A DNA stretch of 64,000 nt from Gilliamella sp. Pas-s25 (GTDB lineage Bacteria > Pseudomonadota > Gammaproteobacteria > Enterobacterales > Orbaceae), in the NCBI RefSeq assembly GCF_009795885.1, contig NZ_WTEV01000003.1, forward strand, positions 85,797-149,796. Reading direction: 5' to 3'. The notes below the pieces were generated by a model. That model was given only the letters and a program-made list of their open reading frames with translations, made no database searches and was not told where the DNA came from. Shown piece by piece: positions 40,324-48,552 of the stretch (position 1 is the stretch's first letter; the number at the start of each line of letters is the position of its first letter). Position numbers and translations under genes: made by a program.

Positions 40324-40653
40324 ATGAACCAAATAAAATTCCGAATGATCGAAGATAATCTTGATCCAGAATTAGTTACAAATCAAACTATTGAAATAAT
40401 TAATGATTGGTTATCTGAATGTCAAATTTTTCAAAATGATATCCAAAAGGCGATGTTGTATTCCCACGTTAAAGCTATGGTGGAAAGAGCAAAAAACTTA
40501 GAAAGGCTTCCCGAAGTCGATCCAACACTTTTTGATGAGCTTTCAGAAGAATCATTATCGTTAGCACGTAGAACGGTACAATTATTCAATAAATTACCAA
40601 TGGAAGAGGCTTATTTATTAGCGGTGCATTATGAAGTCGCTAAGGCAAACTAA
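40324..40653 (+). CDS. stand-alone PRD-domain protein (YhfY-like)
   Basis: A 109-aa protein that is almost entirely one PTS regulation domain, without DNA- or RNA-binding part. Candidate phosphorylation histidines are His48 in LYSHVKAMVERAK and His102 in YLLAVHYEVAK, at the usual positions of a PRD. It is all-helical by appearance. Such isolated PRDs occur in E. coli as YhfY, next to YhfU, a relative of the SFCGS protein encoded by the next gene here. It may sense PTS phosphorylation state and modulate the transporter or the regulator at the end of the operon; this is inference. Confidence 0.75.
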   Translation: MNQIKFRMIEDNLDPELVTNQTIEIINDWLSECQIFQNDIQKAMLYSHVKAMVERAKNLERLPEVDPTLFDELSEESLSLARRTVQLFNKLPMEEAYLLAVHYEVAKAN

Positions 40654-40700
40654 AACAAATACTAGACATTCTAAAATGAAAATTAAATAGGAGAAATATT

Positions 40701-41069
40701 ATGGCTGAAGTAGTCATTGTTATTGGCGATAGAATGGGAAAAGGGCAAAAAATTGCAGAAGGTATTAATTCTGTAGAGGGGTGTCGTGCAATTGTCATTC
40801 CCGGTATGGCTGCAGATATGAAATTAGGCGATGTAATGAACAGCGAAAAAGCTGATTTAGGACTTTCTTTTTGCGGTAGTGGTGGAGCAGGTGCTATTAC
40901 GGCACAAAATAAATATGGCTACCTACAACGCCATGGTATGCGATCAATTGAAGAGGGCGAAACAGCTATCAATGAAGGATGTAAAGTTCTCGGTTTTGGC
41001 TTTATGGACACAAAAGAGCTAGGACAACGTATCGCAAAAGCATTTTTGAAAAAATATCCACGTTCATAA
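40701..41069 (+). CDS. glycine-rich SFCGS family protein
   Basis: A 122-aa soluble protein of the SFCGS family. It begins with a beta-strand/loop AEVVIVIGDRMGKGQKIAEGI, like a small Rossmann or PTS EIIB fold. The name-giving motif SFCGSGGAGAIT spans residues 56-67 with Cys58 on a Gly-rich loop. The end EGCKVLGFGFMDTKELGQRI is also conserved in what I recall of the family. Position between the PRD protein and the membrane proteins suggests it is a soluble component of the uptake system. Whether Cys58 is phosphorylated like an EIIB cysteine is unknown. AGGAG precedes the ATG. Confidence 0.85.
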   Translation: MAEVVIVIGDRMGKGQKIAEGINSVEGCRAIVIPGMAADMKLGDVMNSEKADLGLSFCGSGGAGAITAQNKYGYLQRHGMRSIEEGETAINEGCKVLGFGFMDTKELGQRIAKAFLKKYPRS

Positions 41070-41082
41070 GCGGAAAATCAGC

Positions 41083-41376
41083 ATGAAAAAAGAGCAGATA
41101 CTTGTCAGAGTAAAAGGTCATGGTAATGCTAAGCAACAAGCATTTGCTATCGCTTTAAGTCAGGTTCAAAAACAAGTATTGAAAAATACCAATAATATTA
41201 TGTTGCGCATTGAACCGATTGATATTCAAGTTGTATCAGCAATAGAAAAGACAACCATAGAGCGTTTTTTGTTTGTTTTTTTACCAAGAAAAAAGACTTT
41301 TTATGAAATCACGCTTGATGTATCTGTTAATGTAACTTTTGTTGATTTAAGTGACATTGAATTTACCACTAAATAA
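41083..41376 (+). CDS. DUF4312 family protein
   Basis: A 97-aa protein without signal peptide or membrane segment. QILVRVKGHGNAKQQAFAIALSQVQKQVLK at the N-terminus and FLPRKKTFYEITLDVSVNVTFVDL at the C-terminus suggest an alpha/beta fold. I recognise it by these segments and by gene order (SFCGS, DUF4312, DUF4311, DUF4310), which is the constant order of this set. No function is established. It starts 13 bp after the SFCGS gene and is probably part of the same complex. Confidence 0.8.
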   Translation: MKKEQILVRVKGHGNAKQQAFAIALSQVQKQVLKNTNNIMLRIEPIDIQVVSAIEKTTIERFLFVFLPRKKTFYEITLDVSVNVTFVDLSDIEFTTK

Positions 41377-41396
41377 CATAACGTAAAAGGGAAGTT

Positions 41397-42149
41397 ATGG
41401 AAATTTTAATTATTGCATTCAAGTCTATTATTATCGGTGGACTTTGTGGTTTTAGCGTTGGTGCTGGGGCGGCTCGAATGTTTCACGCGCCAACGTATCA
41501 AGGTATGGGAGCATTTCGCACATTAGGTGAGCTTAATTCTTGCGAAGGGGATCCTGCTGCACATTTTTCTTTTGGCCTCGGATTTTTCTTTAATGCTTGG
41601 GCTTCATCTGTTGCCGCTGGCTCTTTTACTCAAGATGTTGATCATCGTATCATTCCAAATTGGGGGGCAGCGTTACTGATGGTAAAAAATCGTAATATTA
41701 CCGAAACGTTACATGATCCGAAAAAAATGGCATTTGTGTGCACAATTGTTGGTGTACTTGTTGTGCTATTTTTAAATACCACAACTTCAGCAATCCCCGA
41801 TTCGTTGAAGATTACAGCAACTAAAGTACTTGTTCCTGCTGCCAATTTACTTGTAGCAACTGTCATGCCGGTTATCTTTTGGTTAGCTGCGTTAGACGCT
41901 GGGCGAAGAAGTGGCTTTTGGGGAACACTATTTGGCGGGCTTGCACAGTTAATTATGGGGAATGCTGTACCAGGACTTGTATTAGGTATTTTGATAGGTA
42001 AAGGTGTGGATGATAGTGGTTGGAATCGTGTGATGAAGATCATGTTGGTTGCCGTTATTATCTTATTTGTCATGAGCGGATATTTCCGTGGCTTTGATAT
42101 GAAGATGATTAACTCTTTTAGAGATGGTCTATCTTATTGGTTTAAATAG
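41397..42149 (+). CDS. DUF4311 family membrane protein
   Basis: A 250-aa integral membrane protein with about six membrane segments, estimated at residues 3-24, 60-80, 108-130, 142-163, 175-198 and 212-234. The polar loop AGAARMFHAPTYQGMGAFRTLGELNSCEGDPAAH near the N-terminus is long and well ordered and contains Cys, His and acidic residues that could line a substrate path. A second conserved loop is TQDVDHRIIPNWGAALL. I infer it is one half of a permease with the DUF4310 protein that follows 15 bp later. It has no similarity I can see to known PTS EIIC proteins. Confidence 0.8.
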   Translation: MEILIIAFKSIIIGGLCGFSVGAGAARMFHAPTYQGMGAFRTLGELNSCEGDPAAHFSFGLGFFFNAWASSVAAGSFTQDVDHRIIPNWGAALLMVKNRNITETLHDPKKMAFVCTIVGVLVVLFLNTTTSAIPDSLKITATKVLVPAANLLVATVMPVIFWLAALDAGRRSGFWGTLFGGLAQLIMGNAVPGLVLGILIGKGVDDSGWNRVMKIMLVAVIILFVMSGYFRGFDMKMINSFRDGLSYWFK

Positions 42150-42164
42150 TATAGGGAACATGTT

Positions 42165-42818
42165 ATGAATACAGAAACAACCATTAATAAGAGCTTTTGG
42201 TATGCCGATTGGTCATTCCCTATTATCTGTGGATTATTATCTGCTGGGATTTTTGCTGGGACGCATACTTTTTATGTTTATGGTATTGGTGCATTTAATG
42301 AAATCGCTTTTGTCGCCATGCTTAAATCAGGAATGACAACAGGCGATTATGGTGCAGTGGCTGCTTTTGGGGCGAGCTTTTTATTTGCTCGAGTCATTGA
42401 AGGGTCGTTAGTCGGTATATTAGATATTGGTGGTGCCTTACAAACTGGTATTGGTTTAGGCGTTCCTGCATTGCTTTTAGCGGGCGGTTACACATTACCT
42501 GTTGAAAACTTTTTTGCTGCGTTGGTAACCGGTCTTGTTTTAGGTGTATTGATTGGGTTTATTATCATTATTATTCGTAAATTTACGCTAAATAGTGGCG
42601 GTGGCTCAACATTTGGGGCTGATGTCATGATGGGGGCGGGTAATGCATCGGGAAGATTTTTAGGACCAATGATTATTTTATCGGCGATGGTTGCCTCAAT
42701 TCCAATTGGTATTGGCTCATTACTTGGTGCGCTTATCTTTTATGTATGGAAAAAGCCTATCACTGGTGGTGCAATTTTAGGTGCAATGATTTTTGGTGGG
42801 ATCTTCCCAATTGCGTGA
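42165..42818 (+). CDS. DUF4310 family membrane protein
   Basis: A 217-aa integral membrane protein with about six membrane segments rich in Gly and Ala (for example YGAVAAFGASFLFARVIEGS, and GVPALLLAGGYTLPVENFFAA). It also has a Gly/Ser loop, NSGGGSTFGADVMMGAGNASGRFLGP, between the fourth and fifth segments. The Gly-rich re-entrant look and the pairing with DUF4311 suggest a two-subunit channel or carrier. There is no ATPase gene and no EIIA gene in the operon, so the energy source is unclear. Confidence 0.8.
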   Translation: MNTETTINKSFWYADWSFPIICGLLSAGIFAGTHTFYVYGIGAFNEIAFVAMLKSGMTTGDYGAVAAFGASFLFARVIEGSLVGILDIGGALQTGIGLGVPALLLAGGYTLPVENFFAALVTGLVLGVLIGFIIIIIRKFTLNSGGGSTFGADVMMGAGNASGRFLGPMIILSAMVASIPIGIGSLLGALIFYVWKKPITGGAILGAMIFGGIFPIA

Positions 42819-42869
42819 TTTTAATACTCCTTTGTCATTGCCTAAATTACAGAGGATTTGGATGTAATT

Positions 42870-44024
42870 ATGTATGATTTAGTGATAAAGAAAGCAAAAT
42901 TAATTGACGAATCGATCGTTGATATTGCAGTTCATTTAGGCAAGATTGTTGAGATTAGTAAGAACATTACAGAACAATCACAACAGATTTTAAATTTACA
43001 TGCTAAACACTACATTAGTGCTGGATGGATTGATTCTCACACTCATTGCTTTGCTCGTTCACCTATTTATTACGATGAACCTGATTTGATCGGCACTAAG
43101 GCTGGTGTCACCTCGGTAGTTGATGCCGGTAGCGTTGGTGCGCTTGATGTTGATGAATTTTATCAATTAGCGCAACAAGCCAACACTCATGTTTATTCCT
43201 TTTTAAATATCTCGAAAATAGGGCTGATACGACAAAGCGAACTTGCCGATATGCGTGATATTGATGTGCCTTTATTCGACACAATGTTAGCCAAATATTC
43301 TCATTTTATTATTGGAATAAAAGTGAGAATGAGTCGTAGTGTGGTTGGTGAAAATGGAATATTACCGTTGGTCAAAGCCAAAGATATGCAAAAAAAGAGT
43401 GGATTACCTTTAATGATTCATGTGGGAAATAATCCGCCAGAGCTTGATGATATTGCCGATCTGTTAACAAAAGGAGACATCATCACTCATTGTTTTAATG
43501 GTAAGCCGAATCGAATTTTTGATAAAGAAAATAATCTTCGCGATTCAATAAGTCGGGCTATTAAGCGAGGCGTAATTTTAGATATTGGTCATGGTGGTGA
43601 GAGTTTTAGTTTTGCAGTTGCTGAAAGGGCAAAATTACTTGATATTTATCCAACTACAATTAGTTCCGATATATATTCTAAGAACCGTATTCAAGGGCCA
43701 GTATTTAGTCTAGCAAATGTTATGACCAAGTTTATTTGTTTAGGTTATAGCAGGGAGCGAATTATTGATAGTGTTACAAAAAATGCGGCACAAATTTTGC
43801 ATCTTGAAAATAAAGGTAAATTATCCATTGGTTATGATGCAGATCTCACTATTTTCGATATCAAACAAGAAACAGTTTCGTTATCGGATTCAGAAGGTGA
43901 AGTTCGTCAAAGTCATGAACAGTTTGTTCCTTTGGCATGTGTTGTAACTGGGAGTAAAGAACATACTGTGTGTATTGAAATAACAGAAGAAGGTAGTAAA
44001 AATGAGCTCAGAATCTCAATCTGA
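42870..44024 (+). CDS. amidohydrolase/deacetylase family metallohydrolase
   Basis: A 384-aa TIM-barrel amidohydrolase from ATG 42870. The metal site is complete: HxH at His57/His59 in DSHTHCF, Lys151 in GIKVRMS (the position carbamylated in this branch), His184 in MIHVGN, His207 in ITHCFNG and Asp267 in SSDIYS. The end has the typical beta-sandwich with GKLSIGYDADLTIFD. This branch contains deacetylases of small N- or O-acyl compounds. Placed before the DgaE-like ammonia-lyase, it most likely removes an acyl group so that a free amino group reaches DgaE. An in-frame TTG at 42858 is too close to the AGAGGA to be the start. It overlaps dgaE by 23 bp. Confidence 0.88.
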   Translation: MYDLVIKKAKLIDESIVDIAVHLGKIVEISKNITEQSQQILNLHAKHYISAGWIDSHTHCFARSPIYYDEPDLIGTKAGVTSVVDAGSVGALDVDEFYQLAQQANTHVYSFLNISKIGLIRQSELADMRDIDVPLFDTMLAKYSHFIIGIKVRMSRSVVGENGILPLVKAKDMQKKSGLPLMIHVGNNPPELDDIADLLTKGDIITHCFNGKPNRIFDKENNLRDSISRAIKRGVILDIGHGGESFSFAVAERAKLLDIYPTTISSDIYSKNRIQGPVFSLANVMTKFICLGYSRERIIDSVTKNAAQILHLENKGKLSIGYDADLTIFDIKQETVSLSDSEGEVRQSHEQFVPLACVVTGSKEHTVCIEITEEGSKNELRISI

Positions 44025-45141
44025 AAAAGATGTTTACAGTAAATATAACTTAAAAAGAGTAATTAATGCGTCAGGACGAATGACAATTTTAGGTGTCTCA
44101 ACGCCAAGACCAGAAGTGGTTGACACAGTATTACATGGACTAAATGAATATTTTGAAATTAAAGATCTGGTGGATAAAACGGGGCAATATATTGCAAAAT
44201 TACTCAAAGTCGAAAATGCCGTCGTAGTATCGTGTGCTTCTGCTGGTATTGTACAAGCGGTTGCAGGTTTAATTATCAAAGACGATCGTGATCTGTTATT
44301 TAATTTACATTCATCAGACAAATATGTTCCTCGTGAAATTATTGTTCCTAAAGGTCATAACGTTAATTTTGGTGCACCGATTAGTACGATGGTTTCACTA
44401 GGTGGTGGTATTGTGGTTGAGGCTGGTTATGCTAATGAATGTAAACCAGAACATATTGAATCTTTAATTAATCCAGATACAGCGGCTATTTTATATGTTA
44501 AATCCCATCATTGTGTGCAAAAAAGTATGTTGTCAGTCGCACAAACGGCTGTAATTGCCAAAAAATACAATATTCCATTAATTGTTGATGCTGCTGCTGA
44601 AGAAGATTTACAAACATATTATCAACAAGGCGCTGATTTAGTTATTTATAGCGGAGCCAAAGCGATTGAAGGGCCTACCAGCGGTTTAGTTATAGGTCGT
44701 CAAAAAGCTGTTGAATGGGTAAAAATGCAGTCGCAAGGTATTGGACGATCAATGAAAGTTGGTAAAGAGGGGATTTTAGGTTTAACTAAAGCAATTGAGC
44801 TTTATCTTACCGAACCACAGAAAGAAACAGGACAGCAAATGGTGGGTAAAATGACATCATTTATTGAAAAGTTAAATGAACTTCATGGGATATCGGCTAC
44901 CGTTGTTTGGGATGGCGCAGGGCGTGATATCGCACGCGCAGAAATAGCGTTTGATGCCAGCGTGATAGGTAAAACTGCAATCGAAATGGTGGATCTGATG
45001 AAACAAGGCGAAATTGCAGTTTACTTCAGAGAATATAAAGCCAATGAAGGCAAAGTTGATGCCGATGTGCGTAGTGTGACATCAGCGCAACTTGATATTA
45101 TTTACAACAAAATTAAAAATATTATCCAAGGAGCAAAATAA
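44002..45141 (+). CDS. dgaE: DgaE family PLP-dependent ammonia-lyase
   Basis: A 379-aa fold-type-I PLP enzyme of the SelA-like branch. The PLP lysine is Lys220 in VIYSGAKAIEGPTSG, and Asp196 in LIVDAAAEED would hold the pyridine nitrogen. KRVINASGRMTILG at the N-terminus is typical. In Salmonella, DgaE converts D-glucosaminate-6-phosphate to 2-keto-3-deoxygluconate-6-phosphate plus ammonia. The gene order dgaE-dgaF is kept here, so the same type of 2-amino-sugar-acid phosphate is the likely substrate, but the stereochemistry cannot be read from sequence. It overlaps the hydrolase gene by 23 bp and dgaF by one base. Confidence 0.85.
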   Translation: MSSESQSEKDVYSKYNLKRVINASGRMTILGVSTPRPEVVDTVLHGLNEYFEIKDLVDKTGQYIAKLLKVENAVVVSCASAGIVQAVAGLIIKDDRDLLFNLHSSDKYVPREIIVPKGHNVNFGAPISTMVSLGGGIVVEAGYANECKPEHIESLINPDTAAILYVKSHHCVQKSMLSVAQTAVIAKKYNIPLIVDAAAEEDLQTYYQQGADLVIYSGAKAIEGPTSGLVIGRQKAVEWVKMQSQGIGRSMKVGKEGILGLTKAIELYLTEPQKETGQQMVGKMTSFIEKLNELHGISATVVWDGAGRDIARAEIAFDASVIGKTAIEMVDLMKQGEIAVYFREYKANEGKVDADVRSVTSAQLDIIYNKIKNIIQGAK

Positions 45142-45881
45142 TGCAATTGAGTCCAAATTATTATCATGATCGTGTTTGTTTAAATGTTTTAGCAAATTCA
45201 ATCGACAATGCAAAAGCAATCTATGAAGCTGCGCAATCTCATGTAGTTGTGGGTATTTTATCTAAAAACTATTCAAATAATGAAGCTGCGATTGTTGATA
45301 TGAAAAGATATGCAGCAGCGATTGATAATGCTATCTCTGTGGGGCTTGGTGCGGGTGATCCTAATCAATCAATAATGGTTTCGGAGATATCAGCTGTGCT
45401 GCAGCCACAACATGTTAATCAAGTGTTTACAGGGGTTGCGACAAGTCGTGCATTGGTAGGGCAACAAGAAACGGTCATTAATGGATTAGTTTCGCCAACG
45501 GGGAAAGTAGGTTTAGTAAATATTGCAACCGGTCCTATAAGTTCAACGTTGCCAGCAGCCATTGTTCCTGTTGAAACAGCTATTGCTTTATTAAAAGATA
45601 TGGGAGGAAGTTCAATAAAATATTTTCCTATGGGTGGTTTAAAGCATAAAGATGAATTTGAGTATGTTGCTAAATGTTGTGCTGAACATGATTTCTATCT
45701 TGAACCAACAGGTGGTATTGATTTAAACAATTATGAGGCAATTTTAAAAATTGCTTTAGATGCAGGTGTGAAGAGAATTATCCCACATATCTATAGTTCT
45801 ATCATTGATAAAGCGACAGGTGCAACACGTACCTGTGATGTCAAACAACTTTTAGCTATTACCCAAAAACTAGTAGGATAA
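45141..45881 (+). CDS. dgaF: DgaF family 2-dehydro-3-deoxy-phosphogluconate aldolase
   Basis: A 246-aa class I aldolase-type barrel. It is distinct from the usual Eda protein. Landmarks are NYYHDRVCLNVLANSIDNAK, SVGLGAGDPNQS, TGVATSRALVG, SPTGKVGLVNIATGP and SSIKYFPMGGLKHKDEF (a candidate Schiff-base lysine lies in IKYFPMGG), then LEPTGGIDLNN. In Salmonella DgaF splits the DgaE product to pyruvate and glyceraldehyde-3-phosphate. Its start overlaps the dgaE stop (TAATG), so the two are translationally coupled. Confidence 0.87.
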   Translation: MQLSPNYYHDRVCLNVLANSIDNAKAIYEAAQSHVVVGILSKNYSNNEAAIVDMKRYAAAIDNAISVGLGAGDPNQSIMVSEISAVLQPQHVNQVFTGVATSRALVGQQETVINGLVSPTGKVGLVNIATGPISSTLPAAIVPVETAIALLKDMGGSSIKYFPMGGLKHKDEFEYVAKCCAEHDFYLEPTGGIDLNNYEAILKIALDAGVKRIIPHIYSSIIDKATGATRTCDVKQLLAITQKLVG

Positions 45882-45884
45882 ATA

Positions 45885-47804
45885 ATGTCATCTCAAGTGC
45901 TTTTCTATTATCAGCGATTAGCGTATTTATTTGATACCATAAAAAACGAAACACTTCCTCAACAAGAGCTAGCCAATCGTTTTTCGGTTTCTACTCGCAC
46001 AATTCGTACTGATATTTCAGCACTAAATGATATTTTAGGTGATTATGGTGCCCAAGTTGATTATACCAAAAATGTTGGTTATCAACTTGTGGTAACCGAT
46101 CCTATTCGTTATGCCACATTACCTATTAATCAAGTGATTGAACAAGTACCTCGAACCAGTAAAGAAAGAGTTTCGGCTTTATTGATCGCTTTTTTAACTC
46201 AATCCAATTCCGTAAAGTTAGATGATATAGCTGGCGAATGGTTTTTAAGCCGTAGTACATTACAAAATGATGTTATTGAAGTTAAACAATATTTAGATAA
46301 ATATAATTTATTACTCGAAAATCGTCCTTATTATGGTATGCGGCTAATTGGTGAAGAGTCGTCAATTCGCGCATGTTTAACCGATATTTTATGGCAACGC
46401 TATATGGCTGAAGATACCATTACAGTTAATAAATTACGCAAAACGATTTTAAATGATATCGATTTAGAGTATCTTGAAAAAATTCTTCAAAACCAACTTG
46501 AACGTTTTGAATTAAAATTAAGTGCTGAAGGGCAAGGGTATTTACTTTATAGTTGTGCAGTTTCAATTACTCGAATTACTCAGGGGCATGAGTTAATTGA
46601 ATATGAAGTAGAGCAAATTAATACCACTGTTATCAGCGCAGTGACTGAAATATCTGAAGATATTTCCTATTTTTTAGGTAACGTGCTTTCTGATGCAGAA
46701 TTTAATTATTTATGTGCTCAAATTTATTCTCGCACTATTATGGATTCGCCAAATCAGGCAAAAAGCTTGGCATTGATTAACCATATATTATCTTATATTA
46801 ATAATACTTATCACTATAATTTATGGGAAGATAAAAAGTTACGTCAAGACATATTAATTCATATTTCATCCATGCTATCGCGAATTAAATATCAAATCCG
46901 CACAACTAATCCTTTATTACGTGAGATAAAGCAATATTATCCTTTCGCTTATGATATTACGTTATCTGCACTTGCTAACACCGAGCAGTATACTCAATCC
47001 AAAATGACAGAAGATGAAATTAGTTACTTAGCGGTACATATCGGCGTGGCACTAGAGCGTAATTATAATGCTGGACATGAAAGATATGCGCAAATTTTAC
47101 TTGTTAGCGAGCTTGGTAATGCCGCTTTGCGTATGATTGAATCAAAAATTAAACGGGATTTCCCGCATATTAAAATAAATCGAACTCTTTCTTACCGTGA
47201 ATATGAACAGCTGGCAAATATTGAAGAAGATTTTGTTGTTTCAACTGTTCGTTTAACAGAAAAAAATAAGCAAATAGTTAAAATTTCACCATTTCCAACA
47301 CCTTATCAGCTTGAGCAATTGGGGCGGTTGGCAATGATTGATAGAACAATGCCTTATATTATTGAGCGTTTTTTTAATCAAAAGTTTTTTTTCATTATTG
47401 AACAATCAATGACACAAAAAGACCTTTTAAAAAATATTTGTAAAAAACTTAAGCAAGAGGGGTATATTGATGTAGATTTCTATCCATCAGTCATTGAACG
47501 AGAGGCAATAGTGTCTACACTATTAGGTGAAAATATTGCCATTCCTCACTCTGTCGGGTTGTTGGCTAAAAAAACAATAGTAACGACCATATTAGCGCCA
47601 CAGGGTATTGTATGGGACAAGAATGAGGTCGCTCATGTTATTTTTTTATTGGCGATCAGTAAAGATGAATATGAAGATGCAATGCGCATTTATAATTTAT
47701 TTGTAAACTTTGTCAAAGAAAGATCAACTAAGCGTTTATTAAATAGTAAAACGTTTGATGATTTTCGTGCAATTGTAAAAGATAGCTTTGGTCGACTGCC
47801 ATAA
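45885..47804 (+). CDS. PRD-containing transcriptional regulator with PTS EIIA domain
   Basis: A 639-aa multidomain activator of the MtlR/LicR/ManR type. Domains in order: winged helix about 9-65 (QQELANRFSVSTRTIRTDISALN); second HTH about 85-150; PRD1 about 175-280; PRD2 about 290-400 with the phosphorylatable-His segment SYLAVHIGVALER; an EIIB-like domain about 400-485; and a C-terminal EIIA domain about 500-639 with the histidine in IAIPHS. The EIIB-like loop reads LLVSELGNA and lacks the usual cysteine. Salmonella controls dga through a sigma-54 activator (DgaR), so the regulator class differs. It begins 3 bp after dgaF and presumably activates its own operon when PTS phosphorylation signals substrate or energy state. 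Confidence 0.87.
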   Translation: MSSQVLFYYQRLAYLFDTIKNETLPQQELANRFSVSTRTIRTDISALNDILGDYGAQVDYTKNVGYQLVVTDPIRYATLPINQVIEQVPRTSKERVSALLIAFLTQSNSVKLDDIAGEWFLSRSTLQNDVIEVKQYLDKYNLLLENRPYYGMRLIGEESSIRACLTDILWQRYMAEDTITVNKLRKTILNDIDLEYLEKILQNQLERFELKLSAEGQGYLLYSCAVSITRITQGHELIEYEVEQINTTVISAVTEISEDISYFLGNVLSDAEFNYLCAQIYSRTIMDSPNQAKSLALINHILSYINNTYHYNLWEDKKLRQDILIHISSMLSRIKYQIRTTNPLLREIKQYYPFAYDITLSALANTEQYTQSKMTEDEISYLAVHIGVALERNYNAGHERYAQILLVSELGNAALRMIESKIKRDFPHIKINRTLSYREYEQLANIEEDFVVSTVRLTEKNKQIVKISPFPTPYQLEQLGRLAMIDRTMPYIIERFFNQKFFFIIEQSMTQKDLLKNICKKLKQEGYIDVDFYPSVIEREAIVSTLLGENIAIPHSVGLLAKKTIVTTILAPQGIVWDKNEVAHVIFLLAISKDEYEDAMRIYNLFVNFVKERSTKRLLNSKTFDDFRAIVKDSFGRLP

Positions 47805-47939
47805 TTGTTGGATAAATATATTTATTTTTAAATGTAAATCTTATTTTTATCGAAAAATTTTTACAAAAATAAACATATATTCAAAATGAATATTAAGATA
47901 ATACTCAATGAGTAAAACCAATTATCTTGTTTGCGCCCA

Positions 47940-47968
47940 TTGACGAAATTATGATTTAAAGGTAATAT
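47940..47968 (+). promoter_or_regulatory. predicted promoter of yceD-rpmF-plsX-fab with GC-rich discriminator
   Basis: TTGACG (47940-47945), a 17-bp spacer and TAATAT (47963-47968), followed at once by GCGCGCC. Such a discriminator is typical of stringently controlled promoters. The start would lie about 65 bp before yceD. Confidence 0.65.
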
Positions 47969-48038
47969 GCGCGCCTTATGTATTGTGTTCTTTTTATGAA
48001 GAAACATAAGAGTAACTTTAAGGTAGCATGCATATTTT

Positions 48039-48548
48039 ATGCAAAATAAATTGCCATTAACAATTGACCCAATTAAAGCAGCACAAAAAAAGCTTGATTA
48101 TATTGGATATTATCCAGCTAAAAGTGTAGCTAGGGTTGAAAGTCCACAAAGTGATATTGAGTGTAGCTTATCTTTTAAGTTTGATGAGCAACGACTTTGT
48201 GTTATTACAATTGATGCAAAAATAACGTTAGAACTGGTTTGCCAACGTTGTTTTAAACCTTTTATCACAGAAATTCATGTGATGAATAAATTTAGTCCTG
48301 TTAAGAGCGATGCTCAAGCAGAGGCACTACCGGAACATTATGAGCCCGTTCTTATGAACGAGTTTGGCGAAGTAGATATATTAGCGTTACTTGAGGACGA
48401 AATCATTCTCTCGTTGCCAATTGCGCCGGTACATGATAGTGAACACTGCGAAGTGTCAGAGGCTGATATGGTATTTGGTGACATTCCAAGTGAGAATGAA
48501 AAACCGAATCCATTTGCAATTTTAGTTAGTTTAAAGAATAAGGGGTAA
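48039..48548 (+). CDS. yceD: YceD/DUF177 family protein (23S rRNA accumulation protein)
   Basis: A 169-aa soluble protein. [22 protein letters not shown] at the start, [12 protein letters not shown] with a CxxC pair, [51 protein letters not shown] and [10 protein letters not shown] at the end are all as in E. coli YceD. The family is nearly always encoded just before rpmF, as here (4-bp gap), and E. coli mutants have less 23S rRNA. The molecular role is not settled. Confidence 0.95.
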   Translation: MQNKLPLTIDPIKAAQKKLDYIGYYPAKSVARVESPQSDIECSLSFKFDEQRLCVITIDAKITLELVCQRCFKPFITEIHVMNKFSPVKSDAQAEALPEHYEPVLMNEFGEVDILALLEDEIILSLPIAPVHDSEHCEVSEADMVFGDIPSENEKPNPFAILVSLKNKG

Positions 48549-48552
48549 ATCC

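Noticed and set aside
45885..47804. Regulator as an RNA antiterminator of the BglG type
   Set aside because: The N-terminus is a DNA-binding winged helix, not the short CAT RNA-binding domain, and no leader terminator was seen.
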